Source: Sphagnum compactum (Eukaryota; Bryophyta; Sphagnopsida; Sphagnales). Taken from it: a stretch of DNA of 64,000 nt. The notes under the pieces were generated by a model, which was not told the origin of the DNA, did not search any database, and worked only from the letters and a program-made list of their open reading frames with translations. The stretch is from NCBI GenBank assembly GCA_965153455.1, contig OZ234498.1, positions 13,826,001 to 13,890,000 of the forward strand. Direction: 5' to 3'. Positions 23,921-36,580 of this stretch are shown here, piece by piece (the stretch's first letter is position 1; every line of letters begins with the position of its first letter). Both the position numbers and the translations under genes were made by a program.

Positions 23921-24625
23921 TAAATAGTGTATAACTGTGTAAATAGCAATGTAAATGCAAAGTCATATACCTATTTACCTAGGCATTTGGAGAACACTAT
24001 GGCATTCTAGGTGACCTTGTCAACAACCACCCCCAATTGAATGTTTGTCTTTTGCTGCAAGCGGTTGGAATTTCGGTACTCTCATTACCTGAGAAACCCA
24101 GAGGCCATTAAGATAAGTGCAGTCCAAAAAATGAAGCACTATTTTTCTTTTAATGTTTAGTTCTGTGCACATAATGTCGTATGCAGGACGCTTAAAACCC
24201 CTTATGAACTTTGCAGGTGTCAGTGCTGCATCTTGTGCTACACCCGCTTAGTTCGCATCACATTGACACCGGCAAAGATTGTAAGGGGTTGTTAACGTCC
24301 TCCATGTCCTACCACTATGCATGAATGTGAAGGACACTAAATATCGTAATGAATATTATGCAATAAAGAGTTAAGGTCTGACATTTGTAACCAAGTGTCA
24401 GGCGTACCACCAATGATGGATATCCTGCAATTCAAGCAGCCTTTATTAGAATCTGCTGATTTGACATTTGTAGTTAAGCAATGGGACCCTGAGTACTAAG
24501 TACCGGCCTTGGAGAATCATCTGTGTTATTTGATGGACTTGGGTACACTAGGGTAGTTCAGCACATCATTGATCACCTCCTTGTGATCAAACATTTATTT
24601 ATATCTTCATCATATGTGCTTCATT

Positions 24626-25090
24626 TTGAGTGGTTTAAAGTGTTATGGGAGCGCTACCTCAAGCTCTAGAAGTCATCTTTGAAGTGCTAAGGAAAAGGAG
24701 TAATGAAAAAATAACAAGAAAAAAATTAAGCTTCCCAACTTACAAAACATGTTTTTTTTTTTGTCTTTTTTTTTTCTCTTTGGACCCTCCTACTTTCAAA
24801 CCTCATAACTTTTTTTATTTCTTATTCATTTTAAACGATTTAAAGTGTTATAAAAGCACCACATAAAGTTCTACAAATCATCTTTGAACTCTAATAGCAA
24901 CAAAGCAACATGCAAAGTTGTTTTTGGATGTTTGGGAACTAGCTTTGGTAGTGTTCAATGGCTTTTTTTTTTCAGTTCTTGGCCCCCTTTACTTTGAGGG
25001 GCCATAACTTTCTCATTTCTAATATGTTTTTGACGATTATTAATGTGTCATATGTGCAAGGAGGAGGGGTTTAAGTTTTGTTTTAACACC
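24626..25090. repeat. degenerate ~200-bp tandem repeats, about 2-3 copies
   Basis: TTTAAAGTGTTAT occurs at 24633 and 24839, with a weaker third unit (GACGATTATTAATGTGTCAT) near 25033. Between them, similar blocks read 'GGACCCTCCTACTTTxxAACCTCATAACTT' and 'GGCCCCCTTTACTTTGAGGGGCCATAACTT'-like. This style is common in plant LTR-element or satellite-like DNA. No coding content. Confidence 0.6.
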
Positions 25091-25887
25091 AAAAACAACA
25101 AAGCCTTCCCCTTGGATTCATTTGCCTTGAATGTTTAAGTGTTTGATCATTGATTGGTTTATCCTAGCACCAATGTTTCTTTGGGCTTGCCTACCATGGC
25201 AAGGATAATGTTGTGTTTAGATTCATTATAGAGCTTAATGGATTTTGGCCCTTATGTAGTGGGTCTATTTTTATATGAAGATTTTTGAAAGATGATATTG
25301 TGGCTTGTGTTGAAACTTGAAATTAGTTATAGAGTTATGATATCTTGAAGAATTTTGATTTCTTTTACAAGATTTTTTTGAAGAATATATTTTTGCATGG
25401 TGAAATATTTGAATTTTCATAATTCTTATTTTGTATTAAGATATTTTTTAATGTAATGGCAAGGCCACAGTGTGACACACCCTTTTTTTTTCATTTTTGG
25501 GATGTAGCATGGGTGGCAACCATCCCCAAAGGGATATGGCATGAGCGGCAACGATCCCACAAAAATAATTAGCGTTAATGGTAGCAAGTTTCAAGAAAAT
25601 AATAAAATCTCTTATTATGGTGGTTGTGCCTCCTCAACAGAACGTGAAATCTAACACCAGTTCACCAAAAAAAAGATGTTAGCGAGTAAAAACCATGTAT
25701 TGTGCATGTAAATGTCAATAGTTGTATATATAATATGTAAATCTCATGTAAATGTAAATCATTTACGTTTAAACATCCAAAAATTTTACATTTACATTTA
25801 TAATATTGTCATGTATAATTTTTTTAACATTTACATGGGCCTGTGTAAATGTATATTATATACCCTTAATGACCATACCTTTTTTCA
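25091..25887. other. intergenic, no gene seen
   Basis: AT-rich; includes a patch rich in TGTAAATG / CATTTACA words (25690-25860) that can form short hairpins. Confidence 0.5.
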
Positions 25888-26296
25888 AATTCATATTATT
25901 TAATTGTGGGTGCATCCCAAAGCTCAATTTTATATTATTGCAATGGGCCATTTTGATTGGCCTTCACAAAAAATCATGATACTTTGATATTCCCCAAACA
26001 TTAACATTTTCTACCAATATGGGACTATGGTGGTGCTGTTTTAAGGAATATCTTCAATGCACATTTTGCCCCATCTCATTGCTTGAATAAAACTTTTATT
26101 CCTAGCTTTGTTCATCACCATTTTTGGCTTTATTTTTTACATGAGCTTAGGTACTTATCATGATTCATATTAATTTAATTGGTTGTGGTGCATCCCAAAA
26201 CACAAATGTTTTTATGGTTTTTTTCTTTTGCAATGGGCCATTTGGTTGGCCTATCACCAAAAACATTATATTATGATATCCCCCCCTCCCCAAATA
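25888..26296. repeat. direct repeat, copies ~275 bp apart
   Basis: Segments starting TTCATATTA at 25888 and 26163 both continue through TGCATCCCAAA, GCAATGGGCCATTT and TTGGCC to a C-rich run after GATAT. The spacing and divergence suggest an old tandem duplication. Confidence 0.7.
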
Positions 26297-29200
26297 TAAA
26301 TCATAATATTTTATCTTGTTTTACATAGCCATGTACCAAAAAAAAATAAAATTTACACAATCTTACATTTACACATCTTGTGTTCAACATTTACACTTAC
26401 ACAAACATAGATGGGTATTAAACACTAACATGGAATGTAAGTCCTAAATCATTTACACACACAACATTGGTTAAAACCAAAAACTTCAAAGTTTTTTTGT
26501 TTACTTTTAAACATTTAAACTGCATATATCATCTTTACACTAAATCAATGGTTTTTAGTTCAAAACTAACATTTCCAAGATTTAAATTATCTTCTAAAAA
26601 AACATTATTCAAGAAGGTGATGGCAATGTTTTGAGGGCTTAAATATTTATTCTAAAAAGTTTTATTCAAAAAGGTGAAGTTATCAATGTAAAGGCAAGGT
26701 GAATCAACAAATACATTGGTTAGTTTCCTCTTTGAAGGGATATTTACCATGATTTTTTAAAACCTAAAAAAATTAGGGCTTTTATAGTGGTGCCAATATT
26801 GATTCACCCCAACCTAATTTGAAGAATCCTACTTCATACAATCACTTGGTTTAAGGGTTAAGGAGGCATTATGTGCAAGGTAAAGCCTAAAGGTGGGGCA
26901 TTGCCAAATAGGGGCATGCAAAGCAAAAGTTGAATGCAAGTTCGATTTTGGTAATGCTTTCACCCACAATCTTTATGCAACATAACACTTAATACAACCT
27001 TCAATTTCTCTTCAAAATAAGTTTTTACATTTTCCATAAATTGTACTAGGAAAAAAAAAATGTATGCTCACAAGCTAAAAGAATAATTACACATTATAAC
27101 ATGCCCTTTAGTTACACTATAAAGATTTTAAAAGGTTTTTACAACAAAAGATCTAGCTCAAATTGGAAATTTGTGATAATTCTTTGATTTTGGCATCAAA
27201 ATCCATGGAATTTCAACTTTATGCATTGATATTTGGATGACACATTGAATATTGACAATATTTTTTATCATGTTTGGTATGTTCAATAACTGTTGCATTG
27301 AAAGTTTAAATATTATGAATGACCTCATTCCACCCCCACTCATCAAAACCTTTCCAACAATACCAAAAACATAGCCAAAGGCCCTTGGTTCTAGAAATAT
27401 CAATATAACAAAACAATGAAAATTAACTTCAACAACTTTCTTTAACAATACGATGTTCAAGTGATATTTAATATACATCTCTTCTTGTTGAGAGTGGATT
27501 GATCATTAGTTTGAAAGAAAGACAAGATGGATGCATATTCACACCACAATTACTCCTTTAAAAATGTGGAAGCACCTACTTACTACCCCTTGCAAAGCAT
27601 TATTCATGTACATGAATTGCACTCCCCTAATATGAAAACAAATAGGACAAGTAATGTCCCAAAACCTTATTTGTTAGATGAAAAGGATGTTACAAGATTG
27701 AATTTGTACAATGACATGTTAGGATTTATGCACCTCTTTCATTAAAAACAAAGAAACATATTCTAAAGGTTCCAAATTATTGTTAAACGGTCTTTGCAAT
27801 TTGTTGCACATGCAAAAACATATGCAACATTTAAATATTAGTTCATTATTGTAACTTTTAAGAACAATTCAAGGCACCAATTTGAATAATCTCATTGGCC
27901 AAAATAAATTCATCACACCTCCTAAACACAAGCTTATGATATTATTATAGCATTTAGGTGCCAATTCACTACAAAGATTCCCACAAAACAACTCAAGCTT
28001 ACCATTCTAACAATTTCAACTATTTCAACCGTTGGGCACAAGCATACCATGCTAACAATCTCAATTGTTTGAAAACCAACCATGTTTAAACACCAACATA
28101 ATAACCATGGGAGAAAGCCCTCTTATTATCTCAAGGGTGTTTCAATAAATTCTAAATGCCTTTTGTACATTGGGAGGAAATGCCTTGCATAATGAAAGGC
28201 CCCCTGCCCCCTTTGAAAATAATGTTCCTTGACATAAATTCTTCAATTATTACAATGTTAATGTCTTGGCAATGAAACATTACATACTACACCTTAAACC
28301 TTGAACTGCACCTTTGGTTCATACTTAGGTGTAATGCCCAACTATTAGGGCAATACCAAATACTAAACCTTATTAGAATTTCTATAGTGTATATAGAGGG
28401 CACATTACCTAGTGTATTTGTTCTTTTACTTGTGGAGTGGAGAGGGCATTTTATTTTTTTAAATGGCCCTTAAAAAAAAATGACACAAGGTGTTATGAAC
28501 AATAAACCTTGTAGACTTTAGTGTTACCGACCACATAAACAACAATGTGGTAATTTAACATATGAAAGAAAATGGGCTATCAACAGCAACCAATTCCACC
28601 ACACAAACCCCCACTAAGGCTTAGTGAAAACACAAAACCTTCATTGGGAAATCTTGGTAAGGTTTAAATAGGGCACCTTTAGAAAAATTGGACGTTGAAT
28701 GGTGTTCAAAGCCAAAGGAATGTTGAAAAACAAGCGTAATTGTCCTTTGAGAATTAATTATTATTATTTAATTTTTCTTACACCACCCCAATTAAAGAGC
28801 CTAAATAAACCTTCTTGTGTTTTTAAGGTATGATTAATGAGGGGGCAAGCATGATTGGGTGAATGCCCCACCACACCCCCCCCCCCCCCAACCCCCCAAA
28901 ATGTTCATTAAGGATTCCTAAATTAAATAATTCCTATGACTTTCCTAAAAAGTAATGATTTTCCTACAAATTGACATAGAAAATGTATAGGAACATCAAA
29001 ACATGTCCAAATTTTGATTTAGTTAATCCATTAGAATATCCATGATATGCATAATGTAAGGATTTTAAAAATTTAAAACCTATTATGTTAAAAAATGACA
29101 AATCATTCCTAAAATCAAGGTGGTTTAAGAAAATTGTGACATTTCTGATGGATCCACCTAATCATGCATGCTCCTTTCACACCCTTTAATTGAATGTACA

Positions 29201-32029
29201 TTTCTTTTGGTAGGAAATCAAGTAAGGAATGGTTTCAAGTCTTCAGAAAATCTGCAGGTTATATGTTTTATCAACATAACCTCAGTGGTGTATTCAATGA
29301 ATGGTCAACAAGTTTTGATTTCAATGGTACATTTTAAACTTTGGGCACCTTTTACATGATTTTCTATTTTATTTGATGAAGAGAAGACCTTTTAAAGTCC
29401 CCTTAGGTGAATTAACACCTATTGTGTTGATACCATAATGAAGTACCTTGAAATATTAATTTGGATTTTTTAAAACCATTATGAATAGTTCATCCTTGGA
29501 GTAAATCAAGGTCTTGAAGGCCAAATTTAACATTTCCTAGGTTAAACATAACCTCCAAGAGGCCTTAATCTAAGGTTTAACCTCATTTAGTACCATATTG
29601 ACATGGATTTTCAATGAAATTTTCATTGATTTACCTAAATTAATACTCAAAATGGAGCTTTCAACCAAGTTTTTTTTAATAAATTTCAAGTTATTAAATT
29701 GTCCATTGTACTTATGCACCTAATTTTAATTAATCCAAAGCTAAGTTTTTTTACATGATATTTTAAGATCATGACTTAAGGCATGTCAAATTTTGAACTA
29801 ATTTGGTGTAAGTGTTAAAACACATGAATGTTTTGAAAAACTTAGCCCCTTACGTTTCTAAATAAAAAATATTCATTTCACATAATGGATTTGAATTTTT
29901 CAAAAATCCAACTACATTCTTCCTTCAAGGATAGTTGTAGGAACATTTCATCTTCAAACATTTAATTCAAAGTATCAATTTTTAACGCACTTCTTTCAAT
30001 GAACAATCTTTAAAATTTTTGATCTTTAATGAATTATCACAAATTACGAGTTGATGTTGCAAAACCCCAACTTTTATTTGTTTGGATACATATGGATGTT
30101 TTAAATGGTGGAAGTGTTTCATTTTGTCAAAAAAATAAAGTTTGGTGGTACTAACACCATGTGTTGAATTAAGTTGTTTGCTAGGACATTTGGTGATATG
30201 GCCAAAGTACAATCGAAATACAAGGTAATAATATCCAAATTTAAAACACTTTTAGAATTAAAAGGTTGATTTGATGTAGATTGTGATTTTATCATTCAAA
30301 TTCCATTATCTATTCTTATATCATCTTGGTGTGGAGTACTTTGTTAAAAAAATATGAAAATGTATCATTTGGGACAATACTTTGGTGCATTCAATTATGC
30401 TTTCACCTTTATTGCAAAACTAACCAAGGGGAAATTATTGAGAGTGAAATCCATGGCATGGCAAGCTAATTTTCCTCCAGATCTAATGTTCATGATGCCT
30501 TTCTAAGCTAGGCAAAATGGGCATTAACCATAAGAGGAAGAAAAAAATAAAAATTAACAATTTGAATATGGTTAAGGTGATTTCAAAGGAATAGTTTAAA
30601 GCAAAAGTTTAAAAAATTCTAGACCTATAGTTAATAATTTCTTATCCACTCCTATGCAATATGGTTGGGGTTGTAATATCCAATGACCTCATATGTGAGG
30701 TCCATTTGATGCTACTATAAATATTTGGTGAGGAGAGCCCCAACTTGGAAGAGATGAAAATTTTGGTTTTGTGCAATCAAACTTTTTTATGAAGTGTCTC
30801 CATTTCCTTTTGAATCCATCAATTCCCCATTCCACCTAAACCCTAAACCCTAGATGCATTTGGTTGTAAAATTGAATGGCAACATAGTCCACGTCTAGTG
30901 GTAATTTTCACCTCCCTATCCTTTGCATAATGAACATTTTAAGTCCCCCATGTAGTTTGAATCCCCTAAAAGATACACAAAATATTTATTCGCATGGGTG
31001 AAATATTGACACCACTTTTGATAAACAATCAAATGTTAGAAAATGATTAAATTGTGGTAGGACATAAGGTAGCCCATGTTGATGTAAACAAACAAATCAC
31101 GGTGGTCCAAACCATAGTGTTGTTCATCACATATATCTTTTTTAGGCCATTAAACGATGAAGAATGTTTTGGGTGTTTCCACGGTCTTTAGATCTCAACC
31201 AATGTCTCATCAATAAACCTAATGCACCTTGGCAACTCATATAAATTGCCTATCCAAGCCCCCCTATCAATAGGAGTGGTTCAACAAATTTTGTCCATTA
31301 TAACATCATTAATGCATGACACAATGAATAACACATTGTCACACATTGACAATTTCACCCAATTCCACATGAAAGTGTCATAAATGGTGACATTATCAAG
31401 CTCCAATAATAACATAAAATTTCATAATTGTTGTTCAGGGTTCATTTTTTATGGCTTCCTTGATATAATCGGTGTATAACATGATGGAAAGAAAACAATT
31501 TAAACCTTAATACCCTAAATTTTAGACCCTAAACTTTAACCTTAATCTGAACCTTATAATCCAACTTTAAACCCCACTTTAAACTTTAAATTCAAACCTT
31601 GAAAGGTGTAGTCATAATAAAATGAGCTAAAACATTTGTTGACTGCAATGAAATCTTATACCTACATTAATTGGAAAAAAAAAACAAATTACATTTAATG
31701 AAAGAATTATCCATATTTTTAAATTATGTTTGTTTATTCATGAAGTTGAAATCCGATGAATTTGATGTCATTTCATTATGTTATTAGAATTTTTTTCAAT
31801 GCACAATTCTTATTGACATTTTGTTTTTTAGTAGCCTTCAAATTATTCAAACCTTCACCAAATGCTCTCAAATTTATTGTGGGCTTTAGCATACTTCGTA
31901 AGAACATCCACATGTGTTGATCCTTTTAGATGCACATTTATTGGATGATGTATTGGATGTTGCTGACTTTGTTTTTACCTGTGTGATGCCCCAATTGTAA
32001 TCTATGTTATGGTGCTTATATGTAAGGGT
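26297..32029. other. long AT-rich intergenic stretch, no gene seen
   Basis: No family-level match on either strand. Short ATG frames at 27158-27478 (minus) and 27527-27745 (plus) are AT-biased and unrecognised. A 14-base C run lies at 28876-28889. CCCTAAA-like degenerate words occur near 30838 and 31498-31600, in the strand orientation opposite to the TTTAGGG-like arrays further right. Confidence 0.5.
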
Positions 32030-32199
32030 TATAAGGGTTATATGGTTATATGATTATGGGCTCTGAGCTATATGGGGATATAGGCTTTAGGTTTAAGGTT
32101 TTAAAATTTTGGTTTCAAAGTTTTGTTTTCAAGTGGTTCGAATTTTGGGTTTAGGTTTTAAGGTTTTTTTTAAAATCTTTTTAAGGTTCAAGTTTTAAT
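32030..32199. repeat. degenerate TTTAGGG-like (telomere-type) sequence, left of CACTA-like copy 2
   Basis: Runs such as TTTAGGTTTAAGGTTTTAAA on the plus strand resemble heavily mutated Arabidopsis-type telomere repeats. The same style resumes immediately right of the mobile element at 33533. Confidence 0.5.
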
Positions 32200-32534
32200 C
32201 ACTATTACAATTCATAGCTTTTCAAAGTGTCAAAGTTGACTAACAAGTCCTTTTTGACTAAGGAACATGTACATTTTGACTACAAACCTGAGGCTTGAAT
32301 GACATGTGTATATTTTACTAGTAAACTTGACCAAAATGACCTATTTGATTATAAGATGTCAAATTGAACATCTAGTCAAGTTGGAAAAAAAATGACCACT
32401 GTGGTTAAAATAACTAATGGCTTTTAATTAACTAAGACATTTAATCAAATTGGACAATGGTGTGCTAGTCAAATGGTTCATCCTATATTACCTAATTGGC
32501 CAAAATAGCTATTGAGTAGGCTAGGCAATAGCCT

Positions 32535-32990
32535 AGGCTTACCTACATACCAACTTACTTACCTACATACCTACCCACCTACCATTTCACAAACCTACTT
32601 AGCTACCTACCTTGTACTTCCCACCTACAATTCTACATCCTTATCCACCAACCTACTTACCTACATACCTACCTACTTCCTACTTCCCACCTACCATCCT
32701 ACATCCTTACTTACCTACCTACCTCCCTCCTACTTCCCACTTACCCATCCTACATCCCTACATATTCACCTACTTTCGACTTCCCACCTACCATCCTACA
32801 TCCCTACATACTCACCTACTTTCTACTTCCCATTTACCATTTGAAATCCCTACTTGCCTAACAACTCACCTACATAGCTACCTACTTCCTATGGACTACA
32901 AGATACTTACTTACTTACCCTTCTACCTACTAAACATCATGTAACCTACCTACTAATTGCTTAACTTGCTTACTTACCTTCATAACTAAT
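32535..32990. repeat. ACCT tetranucleotide-rich tract in CACTA-like copy 2
   Basis: Interrupted CTAC/ACCT runs with degenerate higher-order units (TACTTCCCACCTACCATCCT recurring). Plus-strand Thr/Tyr/Pro-rich open frames across it are repeat artefacts. Confidence 0.85.
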
Positions 32991-33093
32991 GATATGAAAT
33001 AAACAAATGAAATATAAAAACTTGACAAGTTTTGTCAATTTTGGAAAGTGTAGTCCACTAATAAGGACTTAGTTTATCATTGGGGAGGTGATT

Positions 33094-33104
33094 GGTTCAA
33101 TTCC
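33094..33104 (+). promoter_or_regulatory. B-box-like (polymerase III) motif in CACTA-like copy 2
   Basis: GGTTCAATTCC agrees closely with the tRNA B-box consensus. It lies in the part of copy 2 that corresponds to the tRNA-like module of copy 1, in matching orientation relative to the element. A convincing A box is not obvious. Confidence 0.3.
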
Positions 33105-33532
33105 TAATACTTGTAACCTATATTAATGATTAAAAGGTTAGGGTAGGTTAGCTAAGTTAGGTTAGGTTAAAAAGGTTAGATAAACTAGGCTAGGCTAGGC
33201 TACCACCTACCTACCTGCCTTTTTATGATGTACCTAAACTTGTATACAACGTACCTACCTACCTAGACCTACCTACACAAATTGTTTTGTGAGAAATAAT
33301 CCCAAAAATTAAAATGGGTAGAAATTTGACGAGTCAAATGGTCCACTACTAATAGTCAAAATGATTAGTCAAATAGTCCAATAGATTGCCAATTAAAAAG
33401 ACCACCCCAATCATGTAGGACAGGTCCAAATCAACTTGTCAAAATTAAAAGGATGGTTTTTTTTATGCTTATCCAAATGGGGTCCTTCTAAATTGGATTT
33501 TCCAGTAAAAAAAACTTGTTTTTGTACTAGTG

Positions 33533-34700
33533 GATGTTTAGTTTTGGCATTTCAAATTTCAATTTTAAGGTTTACTTTTAGCATATGTGCTTGGTTTTTT
33601 TAAGTTTTAAGTTTTAAGATTTAGCATTTGGGGTTTAAACCTTCAAATTTTAAGGTTTAATTTTTAGGGTTTATGACCTGAAATTTTAAAGTGTAATTTT
33701 AGGGATTATGTTTGGGCCTTTTAAGGTTTAAATGTTTGGATTTAGTTTTAGGAATATAAGGGCTATAGATTTGGGTTTAATTTTTGTGGTTTGTATTTTT
33801 TTTCTATAAATTTTTTTTATGATTTTATGGTTTGTGTTTGGTTTTTAAAATTTTTAATTTTTGGGGTTTAGGACTTGAACTATTAAGGTTTAGTATTAAG
33901 AATTTATGATTGGGTCTTTTAGGGTTTGAATTATAAAGTTTAATTTTAGTGGTGTGGGGGTTCAAGTTTTGGGTTCAAGTTTAAGGTTTAGTTTTTAGGA
34001 TTTGTGATTTTTTTTAAATTTTAGATTTTAGAGTTTAACTTTTGGGGTTTAAGACTTGAGATTATAATTCTCAATTTTAGAGGTTGTGTTTGGTTTTTTT
34101 AAAGTTTAGTTTTGGGGTTTTGAACTTGAAATTTTAGGGCTTAATTTTTAAAACATCATTGGGCTTTTTAAGATTTAAGGTTTAAGGTTTTTTTGTTCGA
34201 GTATTTAATGTTAAATTTTTAAGGTTTTAGTTTGTACATTAAGGGTTTATACTTAAATATTAGGATCAAGGTTTAGAATTCGAGTTACAAGATATGCATT
34301 GTGTTCATGTAAAATGTTGAAGTTATGATTCACATTATAAGACTAGGGTTAAGGTGGGTGGCCATAGATCAACAATTAGTGGTGCGTTAAATTTTTCCTT
34401 TTAACATTTAAACTTTAAGGATTATCTTTTTTAGGTTTTTAAGGTTTTAGTTTGTACATTAAAGGTTTATATTTAAATATTAAGATCAAGGTGTAGGATT
34501 CAAGTTATAATATATGCCTTGTGTTCATGTAAAATGTTGAAGTTATGATTCACATTTTAGGACTAGGGTTAAGGTTGGTGGCGATGGATTAAAATCAATG
34601 GTGGGTTAAATTTTTTAAAAATGTCATGTTTAAGGTCCAATCTTTAAGATTTAAGGTAAGGTTCAATGTAAAGTTTAAAGGGCATGGTCAAAATGAATGT
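33533..34700. repeat. degenerate TTTAGGG-like array, right of CACTA-like copy 2
   Basis: About 1.1 kb of GGTTTAAGGTTTTAGGGTTT-like words on the plus strand, resembling decayed telomere-type repeats. No coding content. Confidence 0.6.
34211..34618. repeat. 220-bp-period direct duplication
   Basis: AAGGTTTTAGTTTGTACATT occurs at 34221 and 34441. Each copy continues for about 180 bp through TTCATGTAAAATGTTGAAG and GACTAGGGTTAAGG, with modest divergence. Confidence 0.9.
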
Positions 34701-36255
34701 TAGAGAATGTGTTATTAGAAAACATGATTTGGGGTTTTAGTTAGAGTGTAACTAAAGTGAGCAAATAAAAAATCAGCTCCAAAGGTGTGGATTTAGGTGG
34801 AGGTTAAGTAGGAAGGAAGATTATAGGTGTTATGGGCTCATGGGGATTATATAAAAGAATGTTCAAACCATGGTTCCTCCTCAAGTGTTTAAGAGATGTT
34901 TGATGAAATGGACCAAGAAATTGTTATGTTTATCCAATGTGCTTTCATTCCTCTTAATTTTGATAACCTCTTTAATAATAAAACACATGATGGGACAAGA
35001 CAATCTATTGATCCAAGACATTTTTGCCACAATGTAGGCCACATTGATGGACTTTGAAGAGCTAGCAACTTGAGTAGTGCTGGTAGTCATCTCCCACACT
35101 AAATCCATATGTGGGGCCTTTTGCATCCTAAAGTTCCAATATCACCAAAAAAAAAGGGGAAAAAATCCATTATCTTTAGATGAAAAGTTTGACCAATCAC
35201 ATATTGAAGACTCAAGAACAACCATGAGGTTATTAAAGTAATAAAAACCACTAAATTATTAGACAATGTACCAAATTTATTTTATGGGCCTAAAGAATCA
35301 ACACATTCTGATTTCTTTTTCAAGAGCCCATTGGTCATCTTTGTGGCAATTCACAAATCACATAACATATGCCCATCACCAAGTGAATTGTTGCAATAGT
35401 GAATAAGATGTTCCCTTTCCAAAACAAATTTAGCCCAAGAAGTTGAGCAAAAAAGAAAGGCACATTTAAAACAAATCATCAACAAAATTTGTCCTATCAT
35501 GCCCAAATTCGTCTACAGAGTCCCTAATTCTTTTTAGAGATTTCACAAATGTAGGTATTCTTTTCCAAAAGCATGAAACCCAAAAATGTCATTCAAAATT
35601 TCCCAATTATTCCAAACCCAACGTAGACTTGCCATTTTAACCACTAACAAAATCCCTATTGTACTTCATCGTTTTCTTTAATATGGCCCCTAAAAACTAT
35701 TTCTAAAACTACATTCCTTCCTCTAAAGTTCATGGTGTAATGGAAATACATAGCTTCAAAAAAGAATGAATGGTTATTGGCAGTAGGGCATTTTTCCTTC
35801 CCCAACCAACACAATGCTAAAACTTTAAACTACAATTTTTACCACATCTTGAGGCCAAATGAATTACATAGTCAAAAGCAAAAACCACAAGAAGAAACTT
35901 AGCTTTGTCCCCCTTCAATGCTCCTAATACTCTTTCATATACCATTGTTTCATATGCCCCATAACTTGCATCTTCCAAATCATTCACACACCATACATCA
36001 AGAAATCTAGATAACTCCAAACACCAAACGTCGTTGAAACCAAAAATCACCATAACAATGCCATACCCCATAATTCTTCAAGAAACAAAAAAACACAAAT
36101 GCAAAGAAAATTTATCCACATATCCTTTCGTCCCACCGCAATCAACCATCAAAAGTTTGTCATTTTTTAATTTCCAACAATTGATGTGATGATCTATTTC
36201 ACCCATTTAGGGTTTCATCACCTTAATTTTGTGTCACACCACAATTAAGAGTAGT
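34701..36255. other. intergenic; one unexplained 84-codon minus-strand frame
   Basis: The minus-strand frame 35817-36071 starts at ATG and has balanced residue use (LDVWCVNDLEDASYGAYET). It may be the remnant of a repeated gene family, but I do not recognise it. The rest is AT-rich and unassigned. Confidence 0.3.
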
Positions 36256-36580
36256 TACTTAAAATCTTAGGGTTAAGTTAAAGTTTGGTATTTAAGGTTT
36301 AAAGGGTGATTGAAGGTGGGGTTTAAAGTTTTGTTTTTAAAGTTTAAATTTAAAGGTTAAAGTGGGGTTTAGGGTTTGGATCTTAAGGTTTAAAGTGTGA
36401 AATTTAGGGTTTAAGATTCGGATTTTAAGGTGTATGGTTTGAAATTTAAGGTTTAGGGTGTAAAATGGGATTTAAGGTTTAAAGTAGGGTTTAGGGTCAT
36501 AGGTGTGGGTTTTAGGGTTAGAAGTTTAAATTTAGGTTTAGGGTGGGGTTTAAAGTCTAGATTTTAAGTTTAAAGTCTAA
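36256..36580. repeat. second degenerate TTTAGGG-like array
   Basis: Contains five exact TTTAGGG words (near 36367, 36400, 36452, 36489, 36537) amid GGTTTAAAGT variants, in the same strand orientation as the array at 33.5-34.7 kb. Confidence 0.65.

Larger units (their letters stand above)
32200..33532. mobile_element. non-autonomous CACTA-like element, copy 2 (inverted relative to copy 1)
   Basis: Left end CACTATTACAAT (32200-32211). Right end read inward on the minus strand CACTAGTACAAA (33521-33532); 10 of 12 bases agree. Flanking triplets AAT and GAT could be a worn 3-bp duplication. Its left subterminal region matches the reverse complement of the right part of copy 1: both hold CATTTTGACTA, TTTTACTAGTA and ATTGAACATCTA-like blocks in order. 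Its right subterminal region holds the complement of the copy 1 block GACAAGTTGATTTGGAC. The interior is ACCT-rich with no transposase. Telomere-like DNA on both sides supports these boundaries. Confidence 0.65.

Noticed and set aside
27158-27478. 106-codon minus-strand frame with an ATG
   Set aside because: Strong AT-driven residue bias (Ile, Phe, Lys, Asn) and no motif; expected by chance in this composition.
32512-32944. Thr/Tyr/Pro-rich open frames of 110 codons
   Set aside because: They are produced by the ACCT tetranucleotide tract in two overlapping frames and have no gene context.
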